DNA of 64,000 nucleotides, taken from contig NC_064037.1 of NCBI RefSeq assembly GCF_932526225.1, forward strand, positions 19,223,471-19,287,470. The letters are read 5' to 3'. Below the pieces are notes generated by a model. That model did not search any database. It was not told the DNA's origin and worked only from the letters and a program-made list of their open reading frames with translations. Shown here piece after piece: positions 46,863 through 59,300 of this stretch. Made by a program: the position numbers and the translations under genes. How positions within the stretch are numbered: the stretch's first letter is position 1; every line of letters starts with the position of its first letter. This DNA comes from Nematostella vectensis. Taxonomy: Eukaryota; Cnidaria; Anthozoa; Actiniaria; Edwardsiidae.

Positions 46863-47335
46863 AAGGTAGTTAGTGCTACGTCACAGGGGTGTAGCTTAGC
46901 AAGGGTTGGGTACTCAGGGGTAAAGTGTAGTTATTGCTAGATCATAGGGGTGAGGCTTAGTTAGGGGTAGGTATTCAGGATTATAGCGCAGTTATTGCTA
47001 GGTCGTAGGGGTGTAGCTTCGTTAGGCGTGGATACTCAGGGATATAGTGTAGCTATTATTATTAATTATTATAATGTACCCATATTACCTAGCTCTTGAA
47101 ACCCTGTGACTGGTTGAACCATCCCCTAAAACCCTGCACCTCCAAGACCAAGCCATTGATACCCTCTACCCATGTGTACCCACTCATTTATAACTTGCAC
47201 CCCTATGACCTAGTTCTTGATATCATTGACCCTTATTACCATCCCTTGAAGTCTAGTACCCGTTTGACCAACTCTTGTTACCCTGTACACCCTGTCAACT
47301 CACCCACTAACTCACTTATCTAAACGTCCCCTTAA
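46863..47335. repeat. Minisatellite/C-rich arm of an interrupted tRNA-like module, left half
   Basis: About four 61-bp monomers, a TTA tract at 47053-47075 and the C-rich arm. It stops at TTAA (47332-47335), where the transposon-like element is inserted; the arm resumes at 50912. Confidence 0.85.
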
Positions 47336-47722
47336 AGAGCCTGAGTCACGAAAAATAATATTAGCCTATATTAAGATCAACATTCCTTGGGTACTTTGCC
47401 AAAATCTGATGTAAATTTGTTTAAAACCCGTTTAAAAGTTATGGTATTTTCTTCCGAGACGATTGACGGCAATTCGGTATCAATTTTTGTCCCCCTTTTG
47501 GAGGACTAGGTTCTAGAAAACTCGCTTTGATTATCGACCTCGCTCTCATGAATGGCCTCGCTTTCGTGTGATAATGCGTCGTTTTGCGTCATAATGTTGG
47601 CTTTTCTTTCCCGCGTTCACTGAGTCTCTTCAAATATATATGGTCAAGGTCAAAACAATACATACAAGACACGATTCATCATACATTCAAATAATTATAC
47701 CGGATTGCAAGTATCACGCAGT

Positions 47723-48367
47723 ATGACTGAGGCTTCGTCGAGTTCATCAGACGAAAACGAAGGCTACGAAAGTGAGGAGTTTGCTGAGGTAGAGACCCAG
47801 TTTGAGCCCTACACGGATGAACCTCTCGCACCTCCGGGCTACAGGGAAAAAGTTGATGAGGAATCGAACGACCCCGATGGCCTGAGGCCCCAGATCCTGG
47901 CCGACAGAGAGGATGAGATAATACCTGTCCAGGAATGGTAAATTGTTTACCCTATGTTTTGTCTGAGAAACGATCGAGTCGCGACATCTCACGTTTGTTG
48001 TTAATTATAGGTGCCAGTGTCAACATTGTGCAGAGAATGAGCTAAGCGGCGCTCTTGAGCATCGATGCTGTAGAGAAATTGAGAATGTTCAAGGCAAACT
48101 AACATTCGACGGTTCGATTGAGAACTTATCATGCATCACACTGCACGAGGACTACAGAGCAATGACTAACAAGGCCGTCCTTCAAAACGTGGCGCCATTG
48201 CTGAAGGCAAGGACAGGGCAAGCATACAGGCGGCGTACAGGAGTATCGGAGAACGAGTAAGGAACTTTTTGTTATACGTAGTTGAGAATCATATAAATAT
48301 AAAATGCCATATACGAAGTTCTAACCCATGCGATTACAGGTTTTGGTTCAGGGTCTTCGCTCTTTGA
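47723..48367 (+). CDS. P2X7-type zinc-coordinating (ballast) domain protein, spliced, C-terminally truncated
   Basis: Three exons fit GT-AG rules: 47723-47937, 48011-48256 and 48340-48367, making 162 residues. Residues 1-70 are acidic and Ser/Glu-rich. Exon 2 carries the pattern of the P2X7 receptor cytoplasmic domain: W72-C73-x-C75-x2-C78, then C91-C92, then C113-I-T, and a SENE motif at the exon 3 junction. In P2X7 this part binds zinc and sits below the channel; invertebrates have many stand-alone copies of unknown role. No channel or membrane segments are present. Exon 3 stops after nine codons, so the last part of the domain (the IPSC..IR..FP region) is missing and the gene may be dead. 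ATG at 47705 is an alternative start, six codons upstream. Confidence 0.7.
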
Positions 48368-48753
48368 TATCTGTTATTTTCGCATAGTCGGACCATTTGA
48401 AATTGAGGGAGTAGACGAGCTATCTCCATATTTTTTTTAGCCCAAAAGCATTGCAGTTTTTCACAAATTTCCCCTTACCTCATGGGCTATTGAGGATACA
48501 AGCACCATTTAACTTATTGCTGTTATAAATTGTTTTTCGAAGTTTTTTTATTAATAAAGACATCGTTAACTGTGATTTTTATTATGGGGTATAATTTATA
48601 AAAAAATCTACATTGATGTTGAATAAAAATAATCAGCAAAACAATATCTGTGAATTCCATCTACAAATGTAAAATAGAGAGTGGTATCAATTAACACTAA
48701 CTGTTTCACAAATTGAAATCACTCTAATTTAATCCAACTCCCACTAACTTAAT

Positions 48754-50678
48754 CTAACTGGTGGCTCTATCAGGACATGTTTTCTTACTGTGGCCTTTCA
48801 TTGGTGCATTGCATTTTTTACAACAAGGTTTTTTCTTTCTTGCTTTTGGGGCAGCTGTGGGTTGTTCCTGCGCAGCAGCTCTCATGTCCTCTTGGACATC
48901 AACTACAAAATCATGTTTAAAAAGAGAACTATTAAGTCTAGTTCTGTGCTACATAGAAAGGGTGGATTATTTTTTTTATCTGGCTGGCTATAAAACAAAA
49001 AGACAATTATCAACAAAATCAACCTGTAATATTTATTAAAAAAACAACAACAACAATAGAAATAGCTGCAAGAGCAAAAAAGGATCTAAATTGAACAGTC
49101 CAGACAAGTATGTTGTACTATAGGCATCAATCTGAGTAGTAAGTCTTCGCAAATGCTTTCACGGTGCATTTTGTTTGTGGTTCTTTTTTAGTTATTTTTT
49201 CACTGCTGTTGAAGGTGTGGATATCCACCAAATGCAATGTTTGACAAACATGTTTAAATGTTTAGCCAGGCCTTAAGCCATTGCCACACGTACCTGATGG
49301 ATAAAGGGGGGTGGTGCTATGCCTTTTCCTCTTCTCATAAACCTGGATGGCTTCACTTCTGGACACTCTATTTGGAAATTGTTGGCTAAGGGGCTCTGGC
49401 ACCTTTTTTTGGTATCTCTCACGAGAACTCCTCCAGTGGTACAGTGAAAAGTACCTTGCTGATATCATCTACATAGTCTGCAAACAATAAGATAAATAAT
49501 TATGACAGGCATAGATTGTACAATAAAACCTTAGCTTTGTGAGCAAAGTTTCCATTCAAAACAATTGTCTCTCACCCTAAGGTTGAGGGGTTAGGACATT
49601 CCCTAGAGAAATTTAAATATCCCAACTACTTCTAGAATAAAATGTGTTTGCGACAATACCCAATCAGAGACCAAGTTAAATAACAATACCCTCTCTGGAA
49701 TTATTAGTTGGAACATAGCCCTTTAGGAGGCCTGAAATAGTTGTCTTTTGTAAGCCTTCGGTAATAAGACACCAAAGACAACTATTTCAGGCCTCCTCAA
49801 GGGCTATGTTCCAATTAATAATTCCAGATGAGAGGGATGTCTTTGGTGTCTATTTTATGGGAAAACATCTCTGTTACTCAACTCTTCTGTTTCATAGAGT
49901 TAAAAGAAATCACCATAGCAACGAAGTAGTCTCATAAAATGAAGGAAAATAATAAATAATATTGAAACCAGGTGGTAAATTTAGTTTAGAGTGAATTTTC
50001 CTTGGAGTGTTGCAATTATTTGTTTGCTAGAAAAAAAACCCAAAAGGTCTGTTACATGAAAAATAACATTTTTAGGGATAAATTTTTTTTTCTCTTTTTG
50101 TCTAGATTGCTTTACAGCCAGTTTATCCAACTTGTGTGATGCATGGTGTCTAGGCTACGAAACCCTTTGCATATATATAAAAAGGATATAAATATATCAT
50201 GGTAAAATGGCCTATCTGCGGTATTGGCATGAAAATTATTACTTAAAACAGGCGAACATGCTTACAGATTTCACACATTTGAAAACTTACGTGTCTTTGC
50301 TCACGAGCGGACGGTTCCTCTTCTGTCTTCTTACCGCCGTCCTCGGTTGGAATCGACCCGGGGATTAGCCGTCTATTAAACTTTAAATTTCCAACATTGA
50401 GCTTCGGCCCATCATAACACTCTTTCTTGAAGTGGTCCGAATATAGTGAGATGTTGTCACCTCGTGCACGAAAGTCCGGTCAATGTTTCCGTACAAATTT
50501 CTCCCACTCGTGCCTCAATTTGCGGTCTTTGGGAAAGTTATGCATCGAAATATTATCCGTGTAAGACGTATTTTTGCAGCTAACATTATTCGGTAGGCCT
50601 GCTACACAAAATCGGCCCTTATTTTTTCTTTTTATCGCGAGGGTCACCGTCGCACGTCTTACTTTCTCTGTCCGCCAT
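48754..50678 (-). pseudogene. Decayed THAP-domain / zinc-knuckle gene
   Basis: Exon 1 (50678-50291) begins MADRES. After a one-base shift in an A-run it encodes a THAP DNA-binding domain: CVAG.PN.VSC, ISMH.FPKD, the invariant W, FVRKH, SDHF, and PGSIPT at the end. The Arg codon after KH is TGA (a CGA to TGA change), and the Cys of the C-x2-H zinc pair is Tyr. A GTAAGT donor follows. A probable exon 2 (49477-49294; GCAG acceptor, GGTACGT donor) contains YVDDISKVLF and two stops. The last exon (48902-48754) ends in a basic stretch and a zinc knuckle, C-x2-C-x6-H-x4-C, then TAG. THAP domains are common in transposases and host regulators. Here no catalytic domain is seen, and the gene runs towards the P2X7-type gene. 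Confidence 0.72.
49689..49836. repeat. Long hairpin (about 60-bp arms) in the THAP gene intron
   Basis: Left arm 49689-49748 and right arm 49774-49836 are near-perfect inverted copies (ggaggcctgaaatagttgtctt / aagacaactatttcaggcctcc, and gaacatagccc / gggctatgttc), with a loop of about 25 bp. It looks like a miniature inverted-repeat element nested in the larger one, but I cannot define a flanking duplication. Confidence 0.75.
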
Positions 50679-50915
50679 ATTGAACTAAACCAACATTATG
50701 ACGCCGAGCACGCACACGTGATCGAAAGCGTCGTCACGTGATTGCTTGGCCGAGCGATTGATGGAGGGGACAAAAAGCGCGGAAAGTTTGAAATTCCCTA
50801 AAAAACAATAACTTTTCGAGGTTTTAAACGATTTCGCTCAAATTTTCAGCCAGTGTTTTTCAGATATCAATATTCAAATAAACTCTATTTTCGTTTCGTG
50901 ACTGAGGCTCTTTAA

Positions 50916-51140
50916 CGTCCTTATCTTAACACCCCTGAGAAAATCCCAAGTTGATCTGACCTGGATTCGAACCACGGGCCTCTTGTTTGAGAAGCGAACC
51001 CCGTACCACTGAGCTATCGCGCCACTCTCTTGAAAACTAGAAGTAACTACCGTATAGCCTTGTTTACCTAGCCTTATAAGGTATAGAGTAGTTTTTCCTT
51101 GATATCTCGAGAGTGGCGCTATGGCTCAGTGGTACGGGCT
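50916..51140. repeat. tRNA-like pair, right half of interrupted module (50958-51023 minus; 51115-51140 plus, truncated)
   Basis: Continuation of the arm split by the TTAA element. The minus copy is full length. The plus copy breaks off after ggtacgggct, 26 nt in, and is followed by unique sequence. Confidence 0.6.
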
Positions 51141-52656
51141 ATTTTTTTGCTAATATCACGAACGTTTTATAAAACGCATATAAATAGCTTTAAGAATATT
51201 CGGTTTCTTGTTTAACCAAGTGATTTGTATTTTGGCAGAAAGAAAAAGCGATGAAAAATTGATATTCGCATTATTTTAGGATTACTTTGCCTTTAGCAGT
51301 AATAATAACAGCTTCACCGGCGGGGAGGAAGTCAGTCATATGCGAGAGGAAGTGACGCGCAAGCGTATCTATTGTTTTCCCTTCACATGACTACCAAGGC
51401 GGGCTATTCGCATAGCGTGTTTAGAAGTGTGACTTTGGTTCATCTAACTTCTCTCTAAATCCACTCCAAAAAGATGCGCTATTTCTTTCAATGACATCAA
51501 ATCGAATGGCAAAGCCTACCAATGAAAACATGTTGACCACATAACCTTCAAGTTTTGAGGGAAAACAGAGCTTTAAATGCGGGAAATCAGCGACTGCGTG
51601 CGTGAGGTGAGAATTCAACAGTGAAGACAAATCTCGCTGAAATTGTCGCCGAAAGGGAGCCCCAGAGACTTTCAGGTAAGCCTAACTGATCGGAACCAGT
51701 TCTTGTTTATTCGTTTCTTGAATATTTTTGTCTTTAAGGGCAACCTTTCGAGTTTAGGCGTTTTTTTCCTCTTTGAGTAGTGTCTATCATTCGATTCGAA
51801 TCAGCGTTCCGCCGTACGCTAAAGAGCCTTCGGTTCTATCTTATCTGGCCAGCGGAGAAATCTTATATTCTTCACATGAAGCACTTGTTTTATTGAATTG
51901 TATTTTATACAAATCAATGTTTTTTTTTTTAAGATTATGCTCGCTTGTTATTGAGCTAGTACATTGCTTGGCATCTCTTTATTTTTCTGGTAATCATTAA
52001 GAATAATTAATCACAGAACAATGCCAATATTCTCAGCCTAGATTTCAAATACCAAATCAATTGTTGTTATAATTATTGTTGTTTTTTCCTGGGATAATGC
52101 TATCCCAGAAAAAAAAAACACAACAAATGCAACCAGATATAGAATGATGATTTTCAATGGTAAGAACTACCCTTTTACATTTTCAGCAGAAAATCCCTAA
52201 GAAATGTTGCATTTTTTATTGTGTCTGTTTACTATAAGTTTTAGTTGTCCAGTATTTTATGCTTTGGTTCAAAAAAAGGATGACACTTAATTCAAAGTCA
52301 GTCAACATAATCAATATAAGCAATCAATATCAGGGGTTTTATTAGAAGGCAGGTACTGGCAGTTAACCGCCGCCGTCAACTTAAAACGCTGATCTCAGAT
52401 CTAATAAAGTTTGCAAATGAAGCATGATTCGTGATAAAATACCATTTGACATTATGCTATGGTCACTATCATCTATTCTTGATTTTGATTGTTTTTCATT
52501 AAGTTAATTGTCTGTTACTTTTGAACATATTCATTTTTTATTGCTTGAGAGTCGTAGCGTTTTTTTTTTGCCACCATCCTTGATGTGAAGCAAGAAAGAT
52601 GTTTCTGCGATTCGAGCCTGCCAATTGATTTTTTCCCTTTTAGCTGCATTTAACAG
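51141..52656. other. Mostly unique sequence; possible 5' end of a spliced gene
   Basis: The stretch ending at 51675 has a strong donor (ctttcag then gtaagc) and is GC-richer than its surroundings, so it could be a first exon. No start codon linked to downstream exons is clear. A short palindrome lies at 52077-52126 (cctgggata / tatcccag flanked by T and A runs). The rest shows no gene. Confidence 0.35.
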
Positions 52657-53640
52657 TATTTCCAAAGCCTGAAGGATAACACATATAGAAAGTATGATGG
52701 GACACTGGATGCTCATAGGAAATCATGCAGACAGTACCAGACGGTCATCATAGTGAGTATTTAAAATTGAATATTGTTGGTGTAGTTAAACCCTCTGAAT
52801 TTTCTCATTAAAATTTTCTCTTTAACACAGTAGCATTTTAGTTTTTATGAACTCCTTTTATTCTTAAAATTTCCACAAAGGTTTTGATAGGTTGGTATCA
52901 ATATTGCTATTATACTTGCTTGAATGGCTCTTTTAAAGGATTGTATTAAAATTTTAAATGCTGTATTTGCTGGAAAAAGTAGACTTGCACTTGTGCAACA
53001 CTTGTGTGTTTGTAAACAAATCAAATGACTTTTTGTTTGGTGAACTTGCACTCTCTCCAGCCTTTGGTGGCAGAATAACAGCACAACAAGTAACTAATTC
53101 AGCATTTACAAACTATCCAGAAAATTAGAGATTGTCAGTAAGGGCTTATCCCCTTGTGTGAGGGTGCCACACAAAAAGCCATCGGATCACCTTAGTGCAA
53201 GTTTACTTGGGGAGTGCTCTAATGAAAAAACAATATAGATTCCAAAAAGGATGACAAAATAAAATAATAGTTTCTGAAGCCATAGTCACTTCTCTTTCCT
53301 GGTCAAGAAAATATGAAACTGTGCAAAGCTTTTCCTGCATTTATGGCTATGAAGAAGGGAATAATCAATTGAGCTCGACAAGTATAGGCTTTATAAAACA
53401 GTGCAGATACTTATCAAACAATTTCTTCCTTTACAGAAACAGCAGAAAGTCCTAAATGCTGCGGAGACTATTAACTGGCCAGAGGAGAAGGAGAGGTTTG
53501 CCGATGTTCTGAATGATGTACAAAACATTTCGACAGAGAAGAGCGAGGAAGAGGGAGATGGGGTTGTCTTCTTCTTTAAATCATTGAATTGGGAGAGAAA
53601 AAAGCTTAGGATTTTGAAAGTGTTAGAAAGCCATCACTGA
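52657..53640 (+). CDS. Two candidate exons of an unrecognised gene
   Basis: The candidate exons are 52657-52752 (acceptor tttaacag, donor GTGAGT, exactly 32 open codons) and 53437-53640 (acceptor tttacag, open to TGA). The phases agree. Exon 2 reads KQQKVLNAAETINW then an E/K-rich helical stretch. I recognise no family and found no linked start codon. It could be a fragment of a host gene or chance. Confidence 0.25.
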
Positions 53641-54339
53641 CAATGTAACTTAGTCGCAGGGCTTTGCTCAAGATGGCAAAGAGAGTGAGAGGAGTAAGAC
53701 GATCAGACAGACCCTGTCCAGAGAACACCAAGAAATAGGCAGTATTAAAGCGAACCTCCAATGAGATGCTTGACGGCAGTGCACCAAGATCTCTACATAC
53801 CTCTACCCCGCAGCGTCCAACACAATCCAATAGTATTTAGTCCATATTTGTCAGCAGGGAATAGGGTTATGTAAGTCTATTTCTTTTTATATCATCAATA
53901 CAAAATATTTCTTAAAAATCAAATACGATTTACAAGGCTCTTGTTAATTTTTGGCTAGAGCTTTTCAGCCTTTTTAAATAATTTTCATGATGTTTTTGTC
54001 TCTATTCTACATTTGTATATACATATAAAAACATTGATTATTTCCTACTTTCATAAAATATGCTTTTGAGTCAAGCTGACTGTTTGATTTTTGTTCTACA
54101 TTAGTTTTCGTAGTTAGCATTTTATCACATAAAAGATGGCTTTTTAGATGTAAGTTATAAGATTTGTATATCAAATCAGATTTCATGCCATTATGCACAT
54201 GTAAGAGACGACAGAGGATTTAAATAAAAATAGAATGGAAGCTTAATATTGATTGTGTCTCCCTGCTCAAAAATTATTATGATGATGTGGATTAAACTAT
54301 GCAAAATTCTCAGCGCTCCAGCCGTGAACGCTGTAGAAC
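53641..54339. other. Unique AT-rich sequence, no gene seen
   Basis: Frames here are short. An antisense 74-codon frame at 53606-53830 overlaps the candidate exon and has no recognisable content. Confidence 0.4.
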
Positions 54340-54853
54340 CACACACAATCTATATTGAAAAACACCTAGAAACGTTATTTATAGGTTCTTAAATATGAAA
54401 TTGAGATAAACTTTCTAAATGTTAAAAGGTGAAATTTAATGAGTTCATAATAGTTATATAAAGGTACACTTGAATGGCTTTAAAAATTCAGGATAGTCAC
54501 ATAAACGTTTATTTAAGGACCTTAAAAGAAATTTAAAGATAATATTTAATGGCTTTAAAATTCAGGAAAGTTACATTAATGTTTATTTAAGGAACTTAAA
54601 AGTTATTAAAGATAAGATTTACTGAGATTTACGTGTTCAGGATAGTTTCATAAAGTTTAAATTTTTGTATCTTTCAGTGGTTTTCTTAAAGGTTTCGAAA
54701 TGAACGTTTCGAAACCCTTAAAAAAGCGCTGAAAGGTACTTATAGTTAATATTTCAGCCTACTGAAAGATACACTGAAATGTATCTAAAGTTTAAATTTC
54801 TTCGCCTTTTTGTATACATTTAAAGGTACTTATTTCCTTTTTTTCGTCCAGTG
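54340..54853. repeat. AT-rich repeat with internal copies and hairpin
   Basis: Loose tandem copies of about 90-105 bp share atggctttaaaattcagga, agttacataaacgtttatttaagga and ccttaaaag. At 54671-54735 there is a long hairpin, CTTTCAG ... TTAAAGGTTTCGAAA and TTTCGAAACCCTTAA ... CTGAAAG. It abuts the 61-bp family at 54854. Confidence 0.6.
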
Positions 54854-55345
54854 AGGGGTATAGGGTAGTAAGTGCTAAGTCATATGGGTGTAGCTTAGTT
54901 AGCGGTGGGTACTCATGGGTATAGGGTAGTTAGTGCTAGGTAGTAGAGGTGTAGTTTAGTTAGGGTTGGGTATTCAGGAGTATAGGCTAGTTAGTGCTAG
55001 GTCGTAGGGGTGTAGCTTAGCTAGGTGTGGGTACTCAGGGGTATAGGCTAGTTAGTGCTAGGACATAAGGGTGTAGTTTAGTTAGGGGTGGGTACTCGGG
55101 GTTATAGGGTAGGTAACTGCTCGGTTATAGGGGTGTAGTTTAGTTAGGGTTGGGTATTCAGGGGTATAGGGTAGTTACAGCCAAGTCATAAGGGTGTAGC
55201 TTAGTTAGGGGTGGGTATTCAGGGGTAAAGTGTAGTTATTGCTAGGTCATAGGTGAGGCTTAGTTAGGGGTAGGTATTCAGGAGTATAGCCTAGTTAGTG
55301 CTAGGTCGTAGGGGTGTGGCTTAGTTAGGGGTGGATACTCAGGGA
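54854..55345 (+). repeat. 61-bp minisatellite block, diverged (outside array)
   Basis: About eight monomers of the array family with independent changes, starting abruptly at ggggtatagggtag. Confidence 0.88.
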
Positions 55346-55690
55346 TATAGGGTAGCTATTATTATTAATTATTATCATTAATTATTATTATTAAATATTA
55401 TAATGTACCCATATTACCTAGCTCTTTAAACCCTGTGCCTGTTTGAACCATCCCCTAAAACCCTGCACCTCCAAGACCAAGCCATTGATACCCTCTACCC
55501 CTGTGTACCCACTCATTCATAACTTGCACCCCTATGACCTAGTTCTTGATATCATTGACCCTTATTACCATTTCTTGAAACCTAGTACCCCTTTGACCAA
55601 CTCTTGTTACCCTGTTCACCTGTCAACTCACCCACAAACTCACTTATCTTAACGTCCCCTTAACGTCCTTGTCTTTACACCCCTGAAAAA
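55346..55690 (-). repeat. TTA tract and C-rich arm
   Basis: TTA tract at 55358-55402, then the C-rich arm. It has the intact ccccTTAAcgtcc word that serves as the empty-site comparison for the TTAA element. Confidence 0.8.
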
Positions 55691-55705
55691 ATCCCAAGTT
55701 GATCT

Positions 55706-55933
55706 GACCTGGATTCGAACCCCGGCCCTCTTGTTTGAGAAGCGAAGCCCGTACCACTGATGAGCTATCGCGCCACTCTCTTGAAAACTAGAAGTGACTA
55801 CCGTATAGCCTTGTTTACCCAGCCATATAAGGTATAGAGTAGTTTTTCCTTGATATCTCGAGAGTGGCGCTATGGCTCAGTGGTACGGGCTTTGCTTCTC
55901 AAGCAAACGGGCCAGGGTTCGAATCCAGGTAAG
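55706..55933. repeat. tRNA-like inverted pair outside array (55706-55774 minus; 55866-55933 plus)
   Basis: The minus copy has a three-base duplication in the D-arm region (actgatgagc). The plus copy has gctttgcttc for gcttcgcttc. Both B boxes are intact. Confidence 0.5.
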
Positions 55934-56905
55934 ATAAACTAGAGACTTTTTCAGGGGTGTTAAGGTAAGGACGGTGGCATTAGGGGGTGGGTGCACAGGG
56001 GTACAAGATATAAACGGCAGGGTTACAGGGGTGCAAGCTGGTAAGCGCTTGGTCATACATGGGTAAAGGGTAGTTATGTGATTAGGTGTCATAGGGGTGT
56101 AGGTCAGTTAGGGATGGGTAGGCAGGGATATAGGGTAGTAAGTGCTAGGTCATAGGGGTGTAGCTTAGTTAGGGGTTGGTACTCAGGGGTATAGGGTAGT
56201 AAGTGCTAAGTCATAGGGGTGTAGCTTAGTTAGCGGTGGGTACTCATGGGTATAGGGTAGTTATGTGATTAGGTGTCATAGGGGTGTAGGTCAGTTAGGG
56301 ATGGGTAGACAGGGATATAGGGTAGTAAGTGCTAGGTCATAGGGGTGTAGTTTAGTTAGGGTATGGTTTTAAGGGGTATAGGGTAGTTAGTGCTACGTCA
56401 CAGGGGTAGTGGGTGCTAGGTATTAGATGTGTAGTTTAGGGTACTTATATGATTAGGTGTCGTAGGGGTGTAGCTTAGTTAGCGGTGGGTACTCATGGGT
56501 ATAGCGTAGTTAGTGCTAGGTCATAGGGGTTTAGCTTAGTTTTAGGGGTGGGTACTCAGGGGTATAGGGTAGTTACAGCCAAGTCATAAGGGTGTAGCTT
56601 AGTTAGGGATGGGTATTCAGGGGTATAGGCTAGTTAGTGCTAGGTCGTACGGGTGTAGCTTAGCTAGGTGTGGGTACTCAGGGGTATAGGCTAGTTAGTG
56701 CTAGGACATAGGGGTGTAGTTTAGTTAGGGGTGGGTACACAAGGTTATAGGGTAGTTAGTGCTACGTCACAGGGTGTAGCTTAGCAAGGGTTGGGTACTT
56801 AGGGGTAAAGTGTAGTTATTGCTAGGTCATAGGGATGACGCTTAGTTAGGGGTAGGTATTCAGGAGTATAGCTTAGTTAGTGCTCAGGGATATAGGGTAG
56901 CTATT
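55934..56905 (+). repeat. 61-bp minisatellite block, diverged
   Basis: About fifteen monomers. Its last 660 bp (56251-56910) reappear at 58600-59260. Confidence 0.88.
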
Positions 56906-57300
56906 ATTTTTAATTATTATTATTATTATTAATTATTATTATTATTATTAATTATTATTAATTATTATTATTAATTATTACTATTATTATTATCATTAAT
57001 TATTATGTACCTATATTACCTAGCTCCTGAAACCCTGTGCCTGTTTGAACCATCCCCTAAAACCCTGCACCTCCAAGACCAAGCCATTGATACCCTCTAC
57101 CCCTGTGTACCCACTCATTCAAAACTTGCACCCCTATGACCTAGTTCTTGATATCATTGACCCTTATTACCATTTCTTGAAACCTAGTACCCCTTTGACC
57201 AACTCTTGTTACCCTGTTCACCTGTCAACTCATCCACAAACTCACTTATCTTAACGTCCCCTTAACGTCCTTGTCTTTACACCCCTGAAAAAAGTTGATC
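56906..57300 (-). repeat. TTA tract and truncated C-rich arm
   Basis: TTA/TTAATTA tract to about 57004, then the C-rich arm to gatctgacctgg at 57298-57309, where it breaks before the tRNA-like head and passes into (TTA)n. Confidence 0.8.
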
Positions 57301-57309
57301 TGACCTGGT

Positions 57310-58599
<1,290 letters not shown>

Positions 58600-59260
58600 T
58601 ATAGGGTAGTTATGTGATTAGGTGTCATAGGGGTGTAGGTCAGTTAGGGATGGGTAGGCAGGGATATAGGGTAGTAAGTGCTAGGTCATAGGGGTGTAGT
58701 TTAGTTAGGGTATGGTTTTAAGGGGTATAGGGTAGTTAGTGCTACGTCACAGGGGTAGTGGGTGCTAGGTATTAGATGTGTAGTTTAGGGTACTTATATG
58801 ATTAGGTGTCGTAGGGGTGTAGCTTAGTTAGCGGTGGGTACTCATTGGTATAGCGTAGTTAGTGCTAGGTCATAGGGGTTTAGCTTAGTTTTAGGGGTGG
58901 GTACTCAGGGGTATAGGGTAGTTACAGCCAAGTCATAAGGGTGTAGCTTAGTTAGGGATGGGTATTCAGGGGTATAGGCTAGTTAGTGCTAGGTCGTACG
59001 GGTGTAGCTTAGCTAGGTGTGGGTACTCAGGGGTATAGGCTAGTTAGTGCTAGGACATAGGGGTGTAGTTTAGTTAGGGGTGGGTACACAAGGTTATAGG
59101 GTAGTTAGTGCTACGTCACAGGGGTGTAGCTTAGCAAGGGTTGGGTACTTAGGGGTAAAGTGTAGTTATTGCTAGGTCATAGGGATGACGCTTAGTTAGG
59201 GGTAGGTATTCAGGAGTATAGCTTAGTTAGTGCTCAGGGATATAGGGTAGCTATTATTAT
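58600..59260 (+). repeat. Duplicate of the 660-bp minisatellite segment at 56251-56910
   Basis: Offset is 2349-2350 bp, nearly identical over the whole length, including the unusual monomer junction cacaggggtagtgggtgctagg. A few SNPs only (for example gtaggcagg versus gtagacagg). Confidence 0.88.
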
Positions 59261-59269
59261 TAATTATTT

Positions 59270-59300
<31 letters not shown>

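Larger units (their letters stand above)
47336..50911. mobile_element. TTAA-flanked DNA transposon-like element (3576 bp) carrying two genes
   Basis: The ends are AGAGCCTGAGTCACGAAA on the left and, on the opposite strand at the right, AGAGCCTCAGTCACGAAA: 17 of 18 bases match. Both sides are flanked by TTAA (47332-47335 and 50912-50915). Related uninterrupted arms, for example near 55650, read ccccTTAAcgtcc at the same place, so a filled and an empty site are both visible. A TTAA duplication is typical of piggyBac-type elements, but the termini do not begin CCC and I found no transposase, so the superfamily is open. The word gcgtcataatgttgg occurs near both ends in inverted orientation. It carries two convergent genes. 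Confidence 0.85.

Noticed and set aside
47336-50911. Assignment of the element to piggyBac
   Set aside because: The TTAA duplication fits, but the ends do not start CCC and no transposase with a DDD core is visible, so I leave the superfamily open.
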